A DNA stretch of 12,703 nt. Origin: Waddliaceae bacterium. GTDB lineage: Bacteria; Chlamydiota; Chlamydiia; Chlamydiales; SLOH01. The stretch is taken from assembly GCA_007132595.1 (NCBI GenBank), contig SLOH01000077.1, forward strand, positions 1 through 12,703, given 5' to 3'. A program made the position numbers and the translations under genes. Positions 6,737 to 12,703 of this stretch are shown in pieces. How positions within the stretch are numbered: the stretch's first letter is position 1; every line of letters begins with the position of its first letter. A model generated the notes under the pieces. The model searched no databases, had not been told where the DNA came from, and saw only the letters and a list, made by a program, of their open reading frames with translations.

Positions 6737-6996
6737 CGTTGCGAGTCGAGGTCAAATTCTTGAGTCATCGGACCTCCTTCCTCGTTTAGCTGTAAAGAAC
6801 CATCGCGCTCCTTTACGAGAATTTCAATTTTCCTCTCAGCATCTGCAAGCCTTTTAGAACATGACCGAATCAGGCCGTCCGCCTCTTCATACAATTTCAA
6901 GGATTCATCTAATGTGATTTTCCCTGTATTGATTTTTTCTAAAATTTCCTCGAGACGCGCGAAGGATTTTTCAAATGTGGGCTCAGTTTTTGTCAT
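6733..6996 (-). CDS. xseB: Exodeoxyribonuclease VII small subunit
   Basis: This 87-residue protein is the small subunit of exonuclease VII, which degrades single-stranded DNA from either end in the cytoplasm. The helical core [18 protein letters not shown] (from residue 8) followed by [17 protein letters not shown] is the family signature, with the usual two-helix shape and usual length. The C-terminal tail (from about residue 68) is not conserved in the family as I know it. The start at 6996 lies inside the end of xseA, overlapping it by 14 bases, and the stop overlaps the dxs start by four bases. The arrangement implies a polycistronic message with coupled translation and a fixed ratio of subunits. 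Confidence 0.95.
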   Translation of the reverse strand: MTKTEPTFEKSFARLEEILEKINTGKITLDESLKLYEEADGLIRSCSKRLADAERKIEILVKERDGSLQLNEEGGPMTQEFDLDSQR

Positions 6997-8353
6997 TGGT
7001 CATAATCTCATCTACAGTAGCTGTGGCCTCTCCATCAAAGAAAAGAAGACGAAGCTGTTGATTTTTAGATAGTTTATTTACAGAAGTTATAACTGAATTA
7101 TCTTTTTTCGAAAAGCTAAGACTGTATCCCTTCTTTAATAGATTTTTGGGGTCGATGGTTGTAAGTTGAGATTGGAGGTAGGTGAAGCTTTGCTTTTTTA
7201 TCTGTAAGTAGTGACCTGTTGCTTGCGAAAGCTGCCGATTGATGCTTTGAAGCTTCAGTTTCATCGCTTGAATCGCTGCCGCTGGATTCAAAGACTCCAG
7301 CTGCTTTTTTTGACTCTGCAGGTGAAATTTTTTCTGTTCGAGAGAGGCATGAACGGAGGTGTCGATTCTGGATTTTAAATCATCGAGTTTTTGCATCCAT
7401 GGCCCGAGAAGAGAGTAGGGGGAGGCGATAAGAGGGTGCAAATAGACGCCTTCAAGTTGATGACGCAGCTTTTGGATGGTATGAGTGAGTGCAGTTAATA
7501 GTCGCTTATCTGTTTGATTTAAAAAATCCAAGTGGGAGCTGAGTTCTCCGATGACAATTTCAGCGGCGGCAGATGGGGTGGGCGCGCGCAAATCTGCGAC
7601 ATATTCTGCGATGCAGTGGTCGGTTTCATGGCCAACCGCACAGATGATTGGGATTCGGCTTGAAAAGATCGCCTCGGCAACCCTTTCCTCATTAAACGCC
7701 CAAAGGTCTTCTATGCTCCCACCTCCACGTCCAATGATTAGCACATCTGCAACGCTCTTAGCATTCATCTGCTCAATCGCTTTTTGAATCTCTGCAGCCG
7801 CACCCTCTCCCTGAACTCTCACAGGGTAGATCACAACGTGCAAGCCGCGGAATCTTCGCGACAGTATATTTAATATATCTTGAATGGCAGCTCCGGTTGG
7901 ACTTGTAATGATCCCAATTGTTTTTGGGAATTTTGGCAATGGCTTTTTATGCTCTGGAGAAAACCAGCCCTTTTGATGAATTTTTTTCTTCAACTCTTCT
8001 AACTTCAGCAGCAGCTGCCCAACACCTGCCATCTCCATCTCCTGGGCTACAATTTGATACCTGCCGCTTGGAGGATAAACATTGAGATGCCCCTTGATGA
8101 CGACCTGATCCCCATCTTTTGGAACTTTTTTTAAGTTTTTTGCATAGCCGCGGAACATGACCGCGCTAATTTGCGCACTTTCATCCTTCAACGAAAAGTA
8201 GATGTGGCCCGAGCTATGGCGCTTGCAGTTACTGATCTCTCCCTGGAGGGAAATCATCGGAAATGCCGTTTCTAAATTTTTTTTAATCGCTTCGGTCAAT
8301 TCCGAAACGGTGAGAATCGTTTCTTGAGTCATAGGATTCGTACTTTTTCGCAT
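6983..8353 (-). CDS. xseA: Exodeoxyribonuclease VII large subunit
   Basis: This 456-residue protein is the catalytic subunit of exonuclease VII. An N-terminal OB-fold that binds single-stranded DNA spans about 14-110 ([20 protein letters not shown]). The nuclease domain carries [15 protein letters not shown] (146-160), [16 protein letters not shown] (208-223) and [20 protein letters not shown] (238-257), ending in APTPSAAAE, all strongly conserved in the family. Residues from about 275 to 400 are Gln/Leu/Lys-rich helices that form the long coiled coil which gathers XseB. The ATG at 8353 has a weak GGTAAAAG upstream. A second ATG seven codons in (8332) is equally possible and gives [12 protein letters not shown], closer to the usual family start. 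It is the first gene of the xseA-xseB-dxs run and is divergent from tpiA. Confidence 0.96.
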   Translation of the reverse strand: MRKSTNPMTQETILTVSELTEAIKKNLETAFPMISLQGEISNCKRHSSGHIYFSLKDESAQISAVMFRGYAKNLKKVPKDGDQVVIKGHLNVYPPSGRYQIVAQEMEMAGVGQLLLKLEELKKKIHQKGWFSPEHKKPLPKFPKTIGIITSPTGAAIQDILNILSRRFRGLHVVIYPVRVQGEGAAAEIQKAIEQMNAKSVADVLIIGRGGGSIEDLWAFNEERVAEAIFSSRIPIICAVGHETDHCIAEYVADLRAPTPSAAAEIVIGELSSHLDFLNQTDKRLLTALTHTIQKLRHQLEGVYLHPLIASPYSLLGPWMQKLDDLKSRIDTSVHASLEQKKFHLQSQKKQLESLNPAAAIQAMKLKLQSINRQLSQATGHYLQIKKQSFTYLQSQLTTIDPKNLLKKGYSLSFSKKDNSVITSVNKLSKNQQLRLLFFDGEATATVDEIMTNDKN

Positions 8354-8439
8354 TTGCTTTTACCAAATGTAACACATCGCTTGAGTTTTAAAAAATCTTC
8401 AACTTTGTTAGTTTGAAAATCTTAAAACCGGAGTTATGT
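8354..8439. promoter_or_regulatory. Divergent intergenic region between xseA and tpiA
   Basis: This 86-base A/T-rich gap must hold the promoters for both the xseA-xseB-dxs run and tpiA-secG. A TTGAGT (8382-8387) on the plus strand is a weak -35 candidate with no convincing -10. The clear element is the tpiA Shine-Dalgarno GGAG (8430-8433), six bases before ATG 8440. It rejects the upstream in-frame TTG at 8413 as the start. Confidence 0.45.
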
Positions 8440-9189
8440 ATGAGTGAGCGTCGTCGAATTGTTGCGGGAAACTGGAAAATGTATAAAACATTAGGAGAGT
8501 CTTGCGAGTTTATTGCAAAATTAGCCGAAGAGGTCAAAGAATGCCCTCACAGCATCTATTTGGCAGTTCCTTTTACAGCGTTGCAGGCTGCATCGGACTG
8601 TGCAAAGGGAAGTGCGATTGTAATAGGAGCACAAAATATGAACGACGCGACAGAAGGTGCCTTTACAGGAGAAGTTGCAGCTTTTATGATTAAAGACGTC
8701 GGCGCTCGATTTGTAATTCTCGGCCACTCTGAAAGGCGTCAACTGTATGGGGAAACAAGTGAGCTTGTCAGTCGGAAAGTGCAAGCGGCTCAAAAAAACG
8801 CAATTGAACCGATTGTTTGCGTAGGTGAGACCAAAGAGCAAAGAGATTCCGGTCAAACAGAGGAGGTTCTCAAACAGCAAATTGAAGAGAGTCTTGCAGG
8901 TGTAGAAGGAGACTTTGTTCTTGCTTATGAGCCAGTTTGGGCAATTGGCACAGGACATACGGCGACCCCTGAAGTTGCTCAAAAGGCGCACGCCTTTTGC
9001 CGCTCTGTATTAAAAGAGCTGCTGGGAGATGCGGTTGCAAATACAACCCCCATTCTTTATGGTGGCTCAGTTAACCCGGATAATACCGGCACATTGATCG
9101 AACAAGCCGACATTGACGGAGTATTAGTCGGGGGGAGTTCACTTTCTCTTGAAAAATTTGGCAAAATCGTGCATGCTTGCACTTTATAA
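8440..9189 (+). CDS. tpiA: Triose-phosphate isomerase
   Basis: This 249-residue TIM-barrel enzyme interconverts dihydroxyacetone phosphate and glyceraldehyde 3-phosphate in glycolysis and gluconeogenesis. The catalytic residues are all present: Asn11 and Lys13 in AGNWKMYK, His96 in LGHSERR, and Glu164 in AYEPVWAIGTG. The phosphate-binding LYGGSVNPDN and GVLVGGSSL segments are near the C-terminus. The length is usual. The start at ATG 8440 is chosen because MSERRRIVAGNWKM matches the family's short N-terminus and has GGAG six bases upstream. Its product is a substrate of Dxs, encoded on the divergent side. secG follows 16 bases downstream on the same strand, a common bacterial pairing. Confidence 0.97.
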   Translation: MSERRRIVAGNWKMYKTLGESCEFIAKLAEEVKECPHSIYLAVPFTALQAASDCAKGSAIVIGAQNMNDATEGAFTGEVAAFMIKDVGARFVILGHSERRQLYGETSELVSRKVQAAQKNAIEPIVCVGETKEQRDSGQTEEVLKQQIEESLAGVEGDFVLAYEPVWAIGTGHTATPEVAQKAHAFCRSVLKELLGDAVANTTPILYGGSVNPDNTGTLIEQADIDGVLVGGSSLSLEKFGKIVHACTL

Positions 9190-9205
9190 TTTTCGGTATA
9201 AACCT

Positions 9206-9490
9206 ATGACAGCTATTTATCTTTTTGCATCTATCATATTTTTGATTCTTTGCTCCGTTCTTTGTTTTGTTGTGCTGATTCAGGAGAGTAAATCTTCCGG
9301 GCTCGGCGCCTCTTTTGGCGGAGATTCCGGAGAGTCCCTTTTTGGAACTTCAACAGCTGATGTGTTAAAGAAGTTTACAGGCTATCTTGCGATTGCTTTT
9401 CTTATCTGCAGCTTACTGCTCTCCTTTTGGACTGCTTCTTTAGGGCGCGGTAGAGTTCCAGCTCAGCTTCCGGAGATTGAGCAGAGCTAA
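9206..9490 (+). CDS. secG: Preprotein translocase subunit SecG
   Basis: This 94-residue membrane protein is the small auxiliary subunit of the SecYEG protein-export channel in the inner membrane. It has two transmembrane helices (about 4-24 and 57-76). They flank the diagnostic cytoplasmic loop VVLIQESKSSGLGASFGG, which corresponds to the Q-x-G-K...GASFG motif of SecG, and a GTSTADVLKKFT segment before the second helix. The tail is short and hydrophilic. The ATG at 9206 is preferred because it starts the first helix directly; upstream in-frame ATGs lie within tpiA. A good Shine-Dalgarno is not visible, so expression may depend on translation of tpiA. A SecG subunit is consistent with the heavy Sec/Lol export load implied by the omc lipoproteins. 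Confidence 0.92.
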   Translation: MTAIYLFASIIFLILCSVLCFVVLIQESKSSGLGASFGGDSGESLFGTSTADVLKKFTGYLAIAFLICSLLLSFWTASLGRGRVPAQLPEIEQS

Positions 9491-9527
9491 GATTCGGTTT
9501 AAGATTCTTAAGAATATGAGTGCGTAG

Positions 9528-9559
9528 AAAAAACAAAGATTTCGCGATCTTTGTTTTTT
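9528..9559. terminator. Bidirectional terminator between secG and def
   Basis: A long stem pairs 9528-9540 with 9547-9559 around the loop TTCGCG. The core is ACAAAGAT/ATCTTTGT, bordered by A runs on the left and T runs on the right. Each strand therefore sees a hairpin followed by a T tract, which fits termination of secG on the plus strand and def on the minus strand. The right flank runs up to the def stop codon at 9560-9562. Confidence 0.85.
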
Positions 9560-10138
9560 TTATTTAGAAGCTTTATTTTTCTGTTGCTTCTTGAGTTCTC
9601 GCAGATCTTTATCAATTTCTTTGCGTTCCTTTTTATTTAGTCGATCGATATAAAGGACGCCGTTAATATGATCATTTTCGTGTAAAACGCACCTTGCCTC
9701 CAACCCTTCGAGTGTGATTTCAAACGGTTTTCCCTCAAGGTCTTGGGCAGAAACTGTGACAACTTTTGGACGCTCAACGTGGCCAAAGATTTTAGGGATC
9801 GAAAGACAGCCTTCTTGATCGATCTGCTTTTCATTACTCACGTTAAGAATTTTTGGGTTAATAAAAACTCTAAGTGTGCCATCGATCCACTCGCCGGACT
9901 CATCTTCTTTTGGGACACAGGTGATAAAGACTCTGCTTAAAATGCCCGCTTGAGGGGCTGCAAGGCCAATGCCATTATGTGTATTCATAATCTCGATCAT
10001 ATCCTCGACAAGCGCGCGCGTCTCATCTGTGATCTCTTTTATAGCTTTTGCATGTTTGCGAAGAGTGGGATTTCCGTAATATATTAGCGAGTGTTTCATG
10101 ATTATATCGATTGATGAATTACCAAACTCCTGATCCAT
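9560..10138 (-). CDS. def: Peptide deformylase
   Basis: This metalloprotease-like enzyme removes the formyl group from the initiator methionine of nascent proteins. All three family motifs are present: GIGLAAPQ (residues 56-63), EGCLS (109-113, with Cys111 as metal ligand) and HENDH (153-157, two His ligands and the catalytic Glu), followed by INGVLYIDR. The C-terminal tail is Lys-rich. The start is uncertain. ATG 10138 gives 192 residues and has AAGGA about 11 bases upstream. ATG 10099 (residue 14) gives MKHSLIYYGNPTLRKHA, the usual family N-terminus, but lacks a nearby Shine-Dalgarno. The gene is monocistronic, convergent with secG and divergent from the copper ATPase. Confidence 0.95.
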   Translation of the reverse strand: MDQEFGNSSIDIIMKHSLIYYGNPTLRKHAKAIKEITDETRALVEDMIEIMNTHNGIGLAAPQAGILSRVFITCVPKEDESGEWIDGTLRVFINPKILNVSNEKQIDQEGCLSIPKIFGHVERPKVVTVSAQDLEGKPFEITLEGLEARCVLHENDHINGVLYIDRLNKKERKEIDKDLRELKKQQKNKASK

Positions 10139-10240
10139 TATTCAGAGGTTCCTTAACTCACATTCTAACATGTAAAGTCACAGATGACCAGAATTTTATT
10201 TTCAATTGCTGTATAGTCTGAAGCAAACTGATTAAAGAAA
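10139..10240. promoter_or_regulatory. Divergent intergenic region between def and the copper ATPase gene
   Basis: These 102 bases must hold both divergent promoters. On the plus strand TATAGT (10212-10217) lies 23 bases before the ATPase start and is the best -10 candidate; no good -35 is seen at the right distance. The ATPase has only a weak AAAGAAA before its ATG. I saw no clear palindrome of the sort bound by copper-responsive repressors. Confidence 0.35.
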
Positions 10241-12520
10241 ATGTCTCTAGAATGTACTCTTTGCCAAGCAAAGTTTTCTCATCCATCGGTGATTGAGGGC
10301 GATGCCATCTTCTGCTGCTCCGGATGTAGAGCGGTTCACGGAATTCTATCTGCTAAAAAACAGCTGGAAGGATATCGTGATCATCCGCTGTTTCAACAAG
10401 CGGTCTCTTTTGGTCTTATTTCTAACCCGGAACTACTCAGTCAGATCAAAGAAAAGCAAATCTCATTGGAAGAAGGGGAGAAAAAGCGACTTGTCCTAAC
10501 ACTTGATGGACTCTGGTGCCCGTCATGCGCAGATGTCATTCGCCTCGTACTCGCTCAAACAAAAGGGGTGATCTCTTGCGTCGTCGACTACACGACAGAT
10601 CTTTGTGTGATTGAGTTTTATCCCAAATTTGTCTTGAAAGATAAAATCTTGCAACTCATTCACGCGCTCGGGTACTCAGCAGCGCCGTTAGAGTCTCTTG
10701 AGAAAAAACGCATCTCACGCAGCCTCTTTTGGCGCCTGTTAATTTCTTCTTTTTTTTCTATCAATCTCATGATGCTCTCCTACACCTTGTATGCAAGTGA
10801 ACTTGTGGGAGAGACCCATCCTTATCATACAGCTCTTACATGGGTCATGGCAGCTCTTTCGATCCCGGTTGTCGTTGTTGGCGGTATTCCACTTGCTAGG
10901 CGCGCCTGGAACGCTGTTAAGGTTGGTCTTTTAGGTATGGAGGCGCTTGTGACAATCGGTGTGACAAGCGCTCTTGTGGTTTCATGCATGCATTTGTTCA
11001 CAGGTGCTGGGGGCGTGTACTTTGATTCAATGAGCATGGTGATCACTCTTGTGCTTGTTGGGCGTGTGCTCGAAACAAAAGCAAAATTTTCCGCAAAGGA
11101 CTCCCTTTTACAACTCACGCACTCTCTGCCCAAGCGTGCGAGAAGAAAAAATCCGGATGGAACCGCCCGGTTTGTCCCGATTAAAGAGGTAAGGATAGGT
11201 GATACATTGCTTGTCAATAGCGGGGAGAAGATCGTTCTTGATGGCAAGGTGGTGGCAGGCACCGGAATGTGCAATGAGTCTCTTGTCACAGGTGAGGCGA
11301 TCCCAGTCTCTAAAAAGTCTACGGACCTTGTGACAAGCGGCTCTTTTTTAAATCAAGGGAGACTGGAGTACCGTGTCACTCACGACGCGGATCGATCAAT
11401 GCTCTATCAACTCGTTGACACTGTCTCAAAAGATCTAAAAAACTCATCATCAAACGAAAGTCCGCTTGATACTATTCTCTTCTGGTTTGTTCCAACTGTC
11501 TGCTTAATTGCGCTTGTAACAGCGATTTTTGGCTCTTTCTTGAGTGCCATCACCGTTCTTTTAATCTCCTGTCCATGTGCGATTGGCATCGCAGCGCCGC
11601 TTGCAGAGTCCCGCTTGCTATTTGCCTTGATTGAGACAGGAGCTGTTGTTCGCAACCGCTTTATTTTGTCTAAGCTTGGAGAGGCAACAGTCAATGTCTT
11701 TGATAAAACAGGGACCGTTACAGAGGGACAGTTTGAAGTGCTCAGCGGAATTGACTCTATGTCGGCGTGCGTGCGCTCTTTACTCAAAAGCATCGCCAAT
11801 TGCTCATCACACCCCATTTCAAGGTGCATTGCAGGCAATATTCAAGAGCCTCTTGTTTCAATCACCCACTTTTCAGAGCATCCCGGGCTTGGGATAGAAG
11901 CAATTTACGATGCAAAACAGATTCGACTTGGCTCATCCCGTTTTGTTGGCGCTAAAAAAGATGGACTCTATTTCGCAATCAATCAAACGCTCTATCCACT
12001 TGAGCTTGGTGATCGACTGCGACCGGGCGTAAAAGAAGTCTTAAGCCAACTGAGAGGTCGATCGATTTTGCTATCGGGCGATCAAGAAAAAACCGTTCGA
12101 GAGGTAGCAAACGCGTGCGGATTTATCGAGTGGCGCTCGGAGGTGCAACCGCTGCAAAAAAGAGAGTTCATTCAAAAGTTGCAAAAAGAAGGAGAGATCG
12201 TTGCAATGATCGGTGATGGCTTTAATGACGCGCCGGCGCTTGCCGCGTCCGATATTGGAATCACACTTGCCTCGTCTACCGACTTTTCCATCCACGTGTC
12301 AGATCTTTGCCTGACAAATAATCGACTGGATGTTTTACCCAAAATTCAGGCGCTTGGGCAATTGGGGAAAAAAATTGTGAAACAAAATCTTTTTTGGGCT
12401 TTTTTCTATAATATTATTGGAGTAGGAATTGCCGCTTTCGGGTATTTGACCCCGCTCTTTGCAGCTATTGCCATGGTGCTAAGTAGTTTAATGACTGTGA
12501 TTAACGCCAGAAGGATTTGA
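10241..12520 (+). CDS. Copper-translocating P1B-type ATPase, FixI/CcoI-like
   Basis: This 759-residue inner-membrane pump should move Cu(I) out of the cytoplasm using ATP. It begins with a Cys-rich metal-binding module (CTLC at 5-8, FCCSGC at 24-29) of the kind found in FixI/CcoI proteins, then a heavy-metal-associated domain with WCPSC at 92-96. Eight transmembrane helices are expected (about 162-186, 197-219, 231-252, 260-276, 409-430, 432-454, 715-735, 737-755). TGEA is at 350-353, the ion-site SCPC at 443-446, and the phosphorylated Asp488 in DKTGTVT. Ser-His-Pro is at 523-525 and GDGFNDAP at 658-665. The Cu(I) specificity residues are Tyr723-Asn724 in helix 7 and Met745, Ser748, Ser749 in helix 8. 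The architecture suggests copper supply to a cbb3-type oxidase rather than detoxification. No oxidase genes are in the window, so the symbol is left blank. Confidence 0.92.
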   Translation: MSLECTLCQAKFSHPSVIEGDAIFCCSGCRAVHGILSAKKQLEGYRDHPLFQQAVSFGLISNPELLSQIKEKQISLEEGEKKRLVLTLDGLWCPSCADVIRLVLAQTKGVISCVVDYTTDLCVIEFYPKFVLKDKILQLIHALGYSAAPLESLEKKRISRSLFWRLLISSFFSINLMMLSYTLYASELVGETHPYHTALTWVMAALSIPVVVVGGIPLARRAWNAVKVGLLGMEALVTIGVTSALVVSCMHLFTGAGGVYFDSMSMVITLVLVGRVLETKAKFSAKDSLLQLTHSLPKRARRKNPDGTARFVPIKEVRIGDTLLVNSGEKIVLDGKVVAGTGMCNESLVTGEAIPVSKKSTDLVTSGSFLNQGRLEYRVTHDADRSMLYQLVDTVSKDLKNSSSNESPLDTILFWFVPTVCLIALVTAIFGSFLSAITVLLISCPCAIGIAAPLAESRLLFALIETGAVVRNRFILSKLGEATVNVFDKTGTVTEGQFEVLSGIDSMSACVRSLLKSIANCSSHPISRCIAGNIQEPLVSITHFSEHPGLGIEAIYDAKQIRLGSSRFVGAKKDGLYFAINQTLYPLELGDRLRPGVKEVLSQLRGRSILLSGDQEKTVREVANACGFIEWRSEVQPLQKREFIQKLQKEGEIVAMIGDGFNDAPALAASDIGITLASSTDFSIHVSDLCLTNNRLDVLPKIQALGQLGKKIVKQNLFWAFFYNIIGVGIAAFGYLTPLFAAIAMVLSSLMTVINARRI

Positions 12521-12524
12521 GTCG

Positions 12525-12703
12525 CTATTCATCCCACTTTAATATGACCTTGCCGGAGCCTGAAAACATCGCATCAAAGCCAAGCTCAAAGTCTGTGTAG
12601 TCAAAGTAATGGGTAATAATCGGTTTAAGGTCGAGTCCACCTTCTAAAAGAGCAATCATTTGCTGCCAAGTAGAGAAGATTTCTCGTCCAAATATCCCTT
12701 TAA
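12525..12703 (-). CDS. tdh: L-threonine 3-dehydrogenase, C-terminal fragment
   Basis: The minus strand is open from the right edge of the window to a TAG at 12527-12525, giving about 59 C-terminal residues. The piece [20 protein letters not shown] and the later [20 protein letters not shown] and [12 protein letters not shown] match, from memory, the end of bacterial L-threonine 3-dehydrogenase. This zinc-dependent, NAD-linked medium-chain dehydrogenase oxidises threonine to 2-amino-3-ketobutyrate. The zinc sites and Rossmann fold are outside the window. Other medium-chain dehydrogenases could share part of the signature, but KGIFGRE with PIITH is characteristic. It converges on the copper ATPase gene with only four bases between stop codons and no visible terminator between them. 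Confidence 0.85.
   Translation of the reverse strand, partial: KGIFGREIFSTWQQMIALLEGGLDLKPIITHYFDYTDFELGFDAMFSGSGKVILKWDE

Noticed and set aside
8413..8439. Upstream TTG start that would add nine residues to triose-phosphate isomerase
   Set aside because: The ATG at 8440 has GGAG at the right distance and gives the standard family N-terminus.
10825..11838. Two minus-strand frames (154 and 143 residues) inside the copper ATPase gene
   Set aside because: They lie opposite strongly conserved ATPase motifs and show no homology that I recognise.
1..12703. Mobile elements, CRISPR arrays, tRNA or rRNA genes, toxin-antitoxin or phage defence genes
   Set aside because: None seen: no transposase-like protein, no regularly spaced repeats other than the coding repeat in omcA, and no cloverleaf-like sequence.

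Overview
This window looks like a chromosomal segment from a member of the order Chlamydiales, most likely outside the genus Chlamydia (an environmental, amoeba-associated type such as Waddlia, Parachlamydia or Simkania relatives). The strongest evidence is a minus-strand cluster coding for the cysteine-rich outer-membrane-complex proteins. The 524-residue product at 1440-3014 is recognisably OmcB: it has four DUF11-like repeats, 43 cysteines and a C-terminal part that aligns from memory with Chlamydia OmcB. A tiny Cys/Pro-rich lipoprotein lies upstream in the omcA position. The run tpiA / xseA-xseB-dxs also recalls the CT328-CT331 block of Chlamydia trachomatis. The genus cannot be fixed from the sequence alone.

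Layout. 2-451 (+): C-terminus of DNA polymerase III alpha (dnaE), cut by the window edge. 636-1334 (+): class I SAM-dependent methyltransferase of unknown substrate. 1380-1408: terminator that fits the minus-strand omc cluster. 1440-3681 (-): omcB, a previously easy-to-miss small Cys lipoprotein with a TTG start (3098-3328), and an omcA-like gene (3421-3681). 3682-3916: gene-free leader/promoter region. 3917-8353 (-): nadK, dxs, xseB and xseA, the last three overlapping and probably translationally coupled. 8354-8439: divergent intergenic region. 8440-9490 (+): tpiA and secG. 9528-9559: shared bidirectional terminator. 9560-10138 (-): peptide deformylase. 10241-12520 (+): P1B-1 copper ATPase of the FixI/CcoI type. 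12525-12703 (-): C-terminus of L-threonine 3-dehydrogenase, cut by the window edge.

How the genes fit together. The omc cluster encodes proteins which, in known chlamydiae, build the disulfide-crosslinked envelope of the elementary body that substitutes for a rigid peptidoglycan layer. Here all three products carry an N-terminal signal with a lipobox-like cysteine, and two of them (OmcA and the OmcB N-terminus) share Cys-Pro repeats. The remaining genes are housekeeping: NADP supply (nadK), isoprenoid precursor synthesis (dxs), DNA repair nuclease (xseAB), glycolysis (tpiA), protein export (secG), N-terminal protein maturation (def), and copper handling (P-type ATPase).

The most interesting part is 3000-3720: an extra small Cys lipoprotein between omcA and omcB, a 39-bp tandem duplication in omcA, and an OmcB N-terminus in which a Cys/Pro ladder stands where Chlamydia OmcB has its basic glycosaminoglycan-binding segment. 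No mobile element, CRISPR array, tRNA or rRNA was seen.
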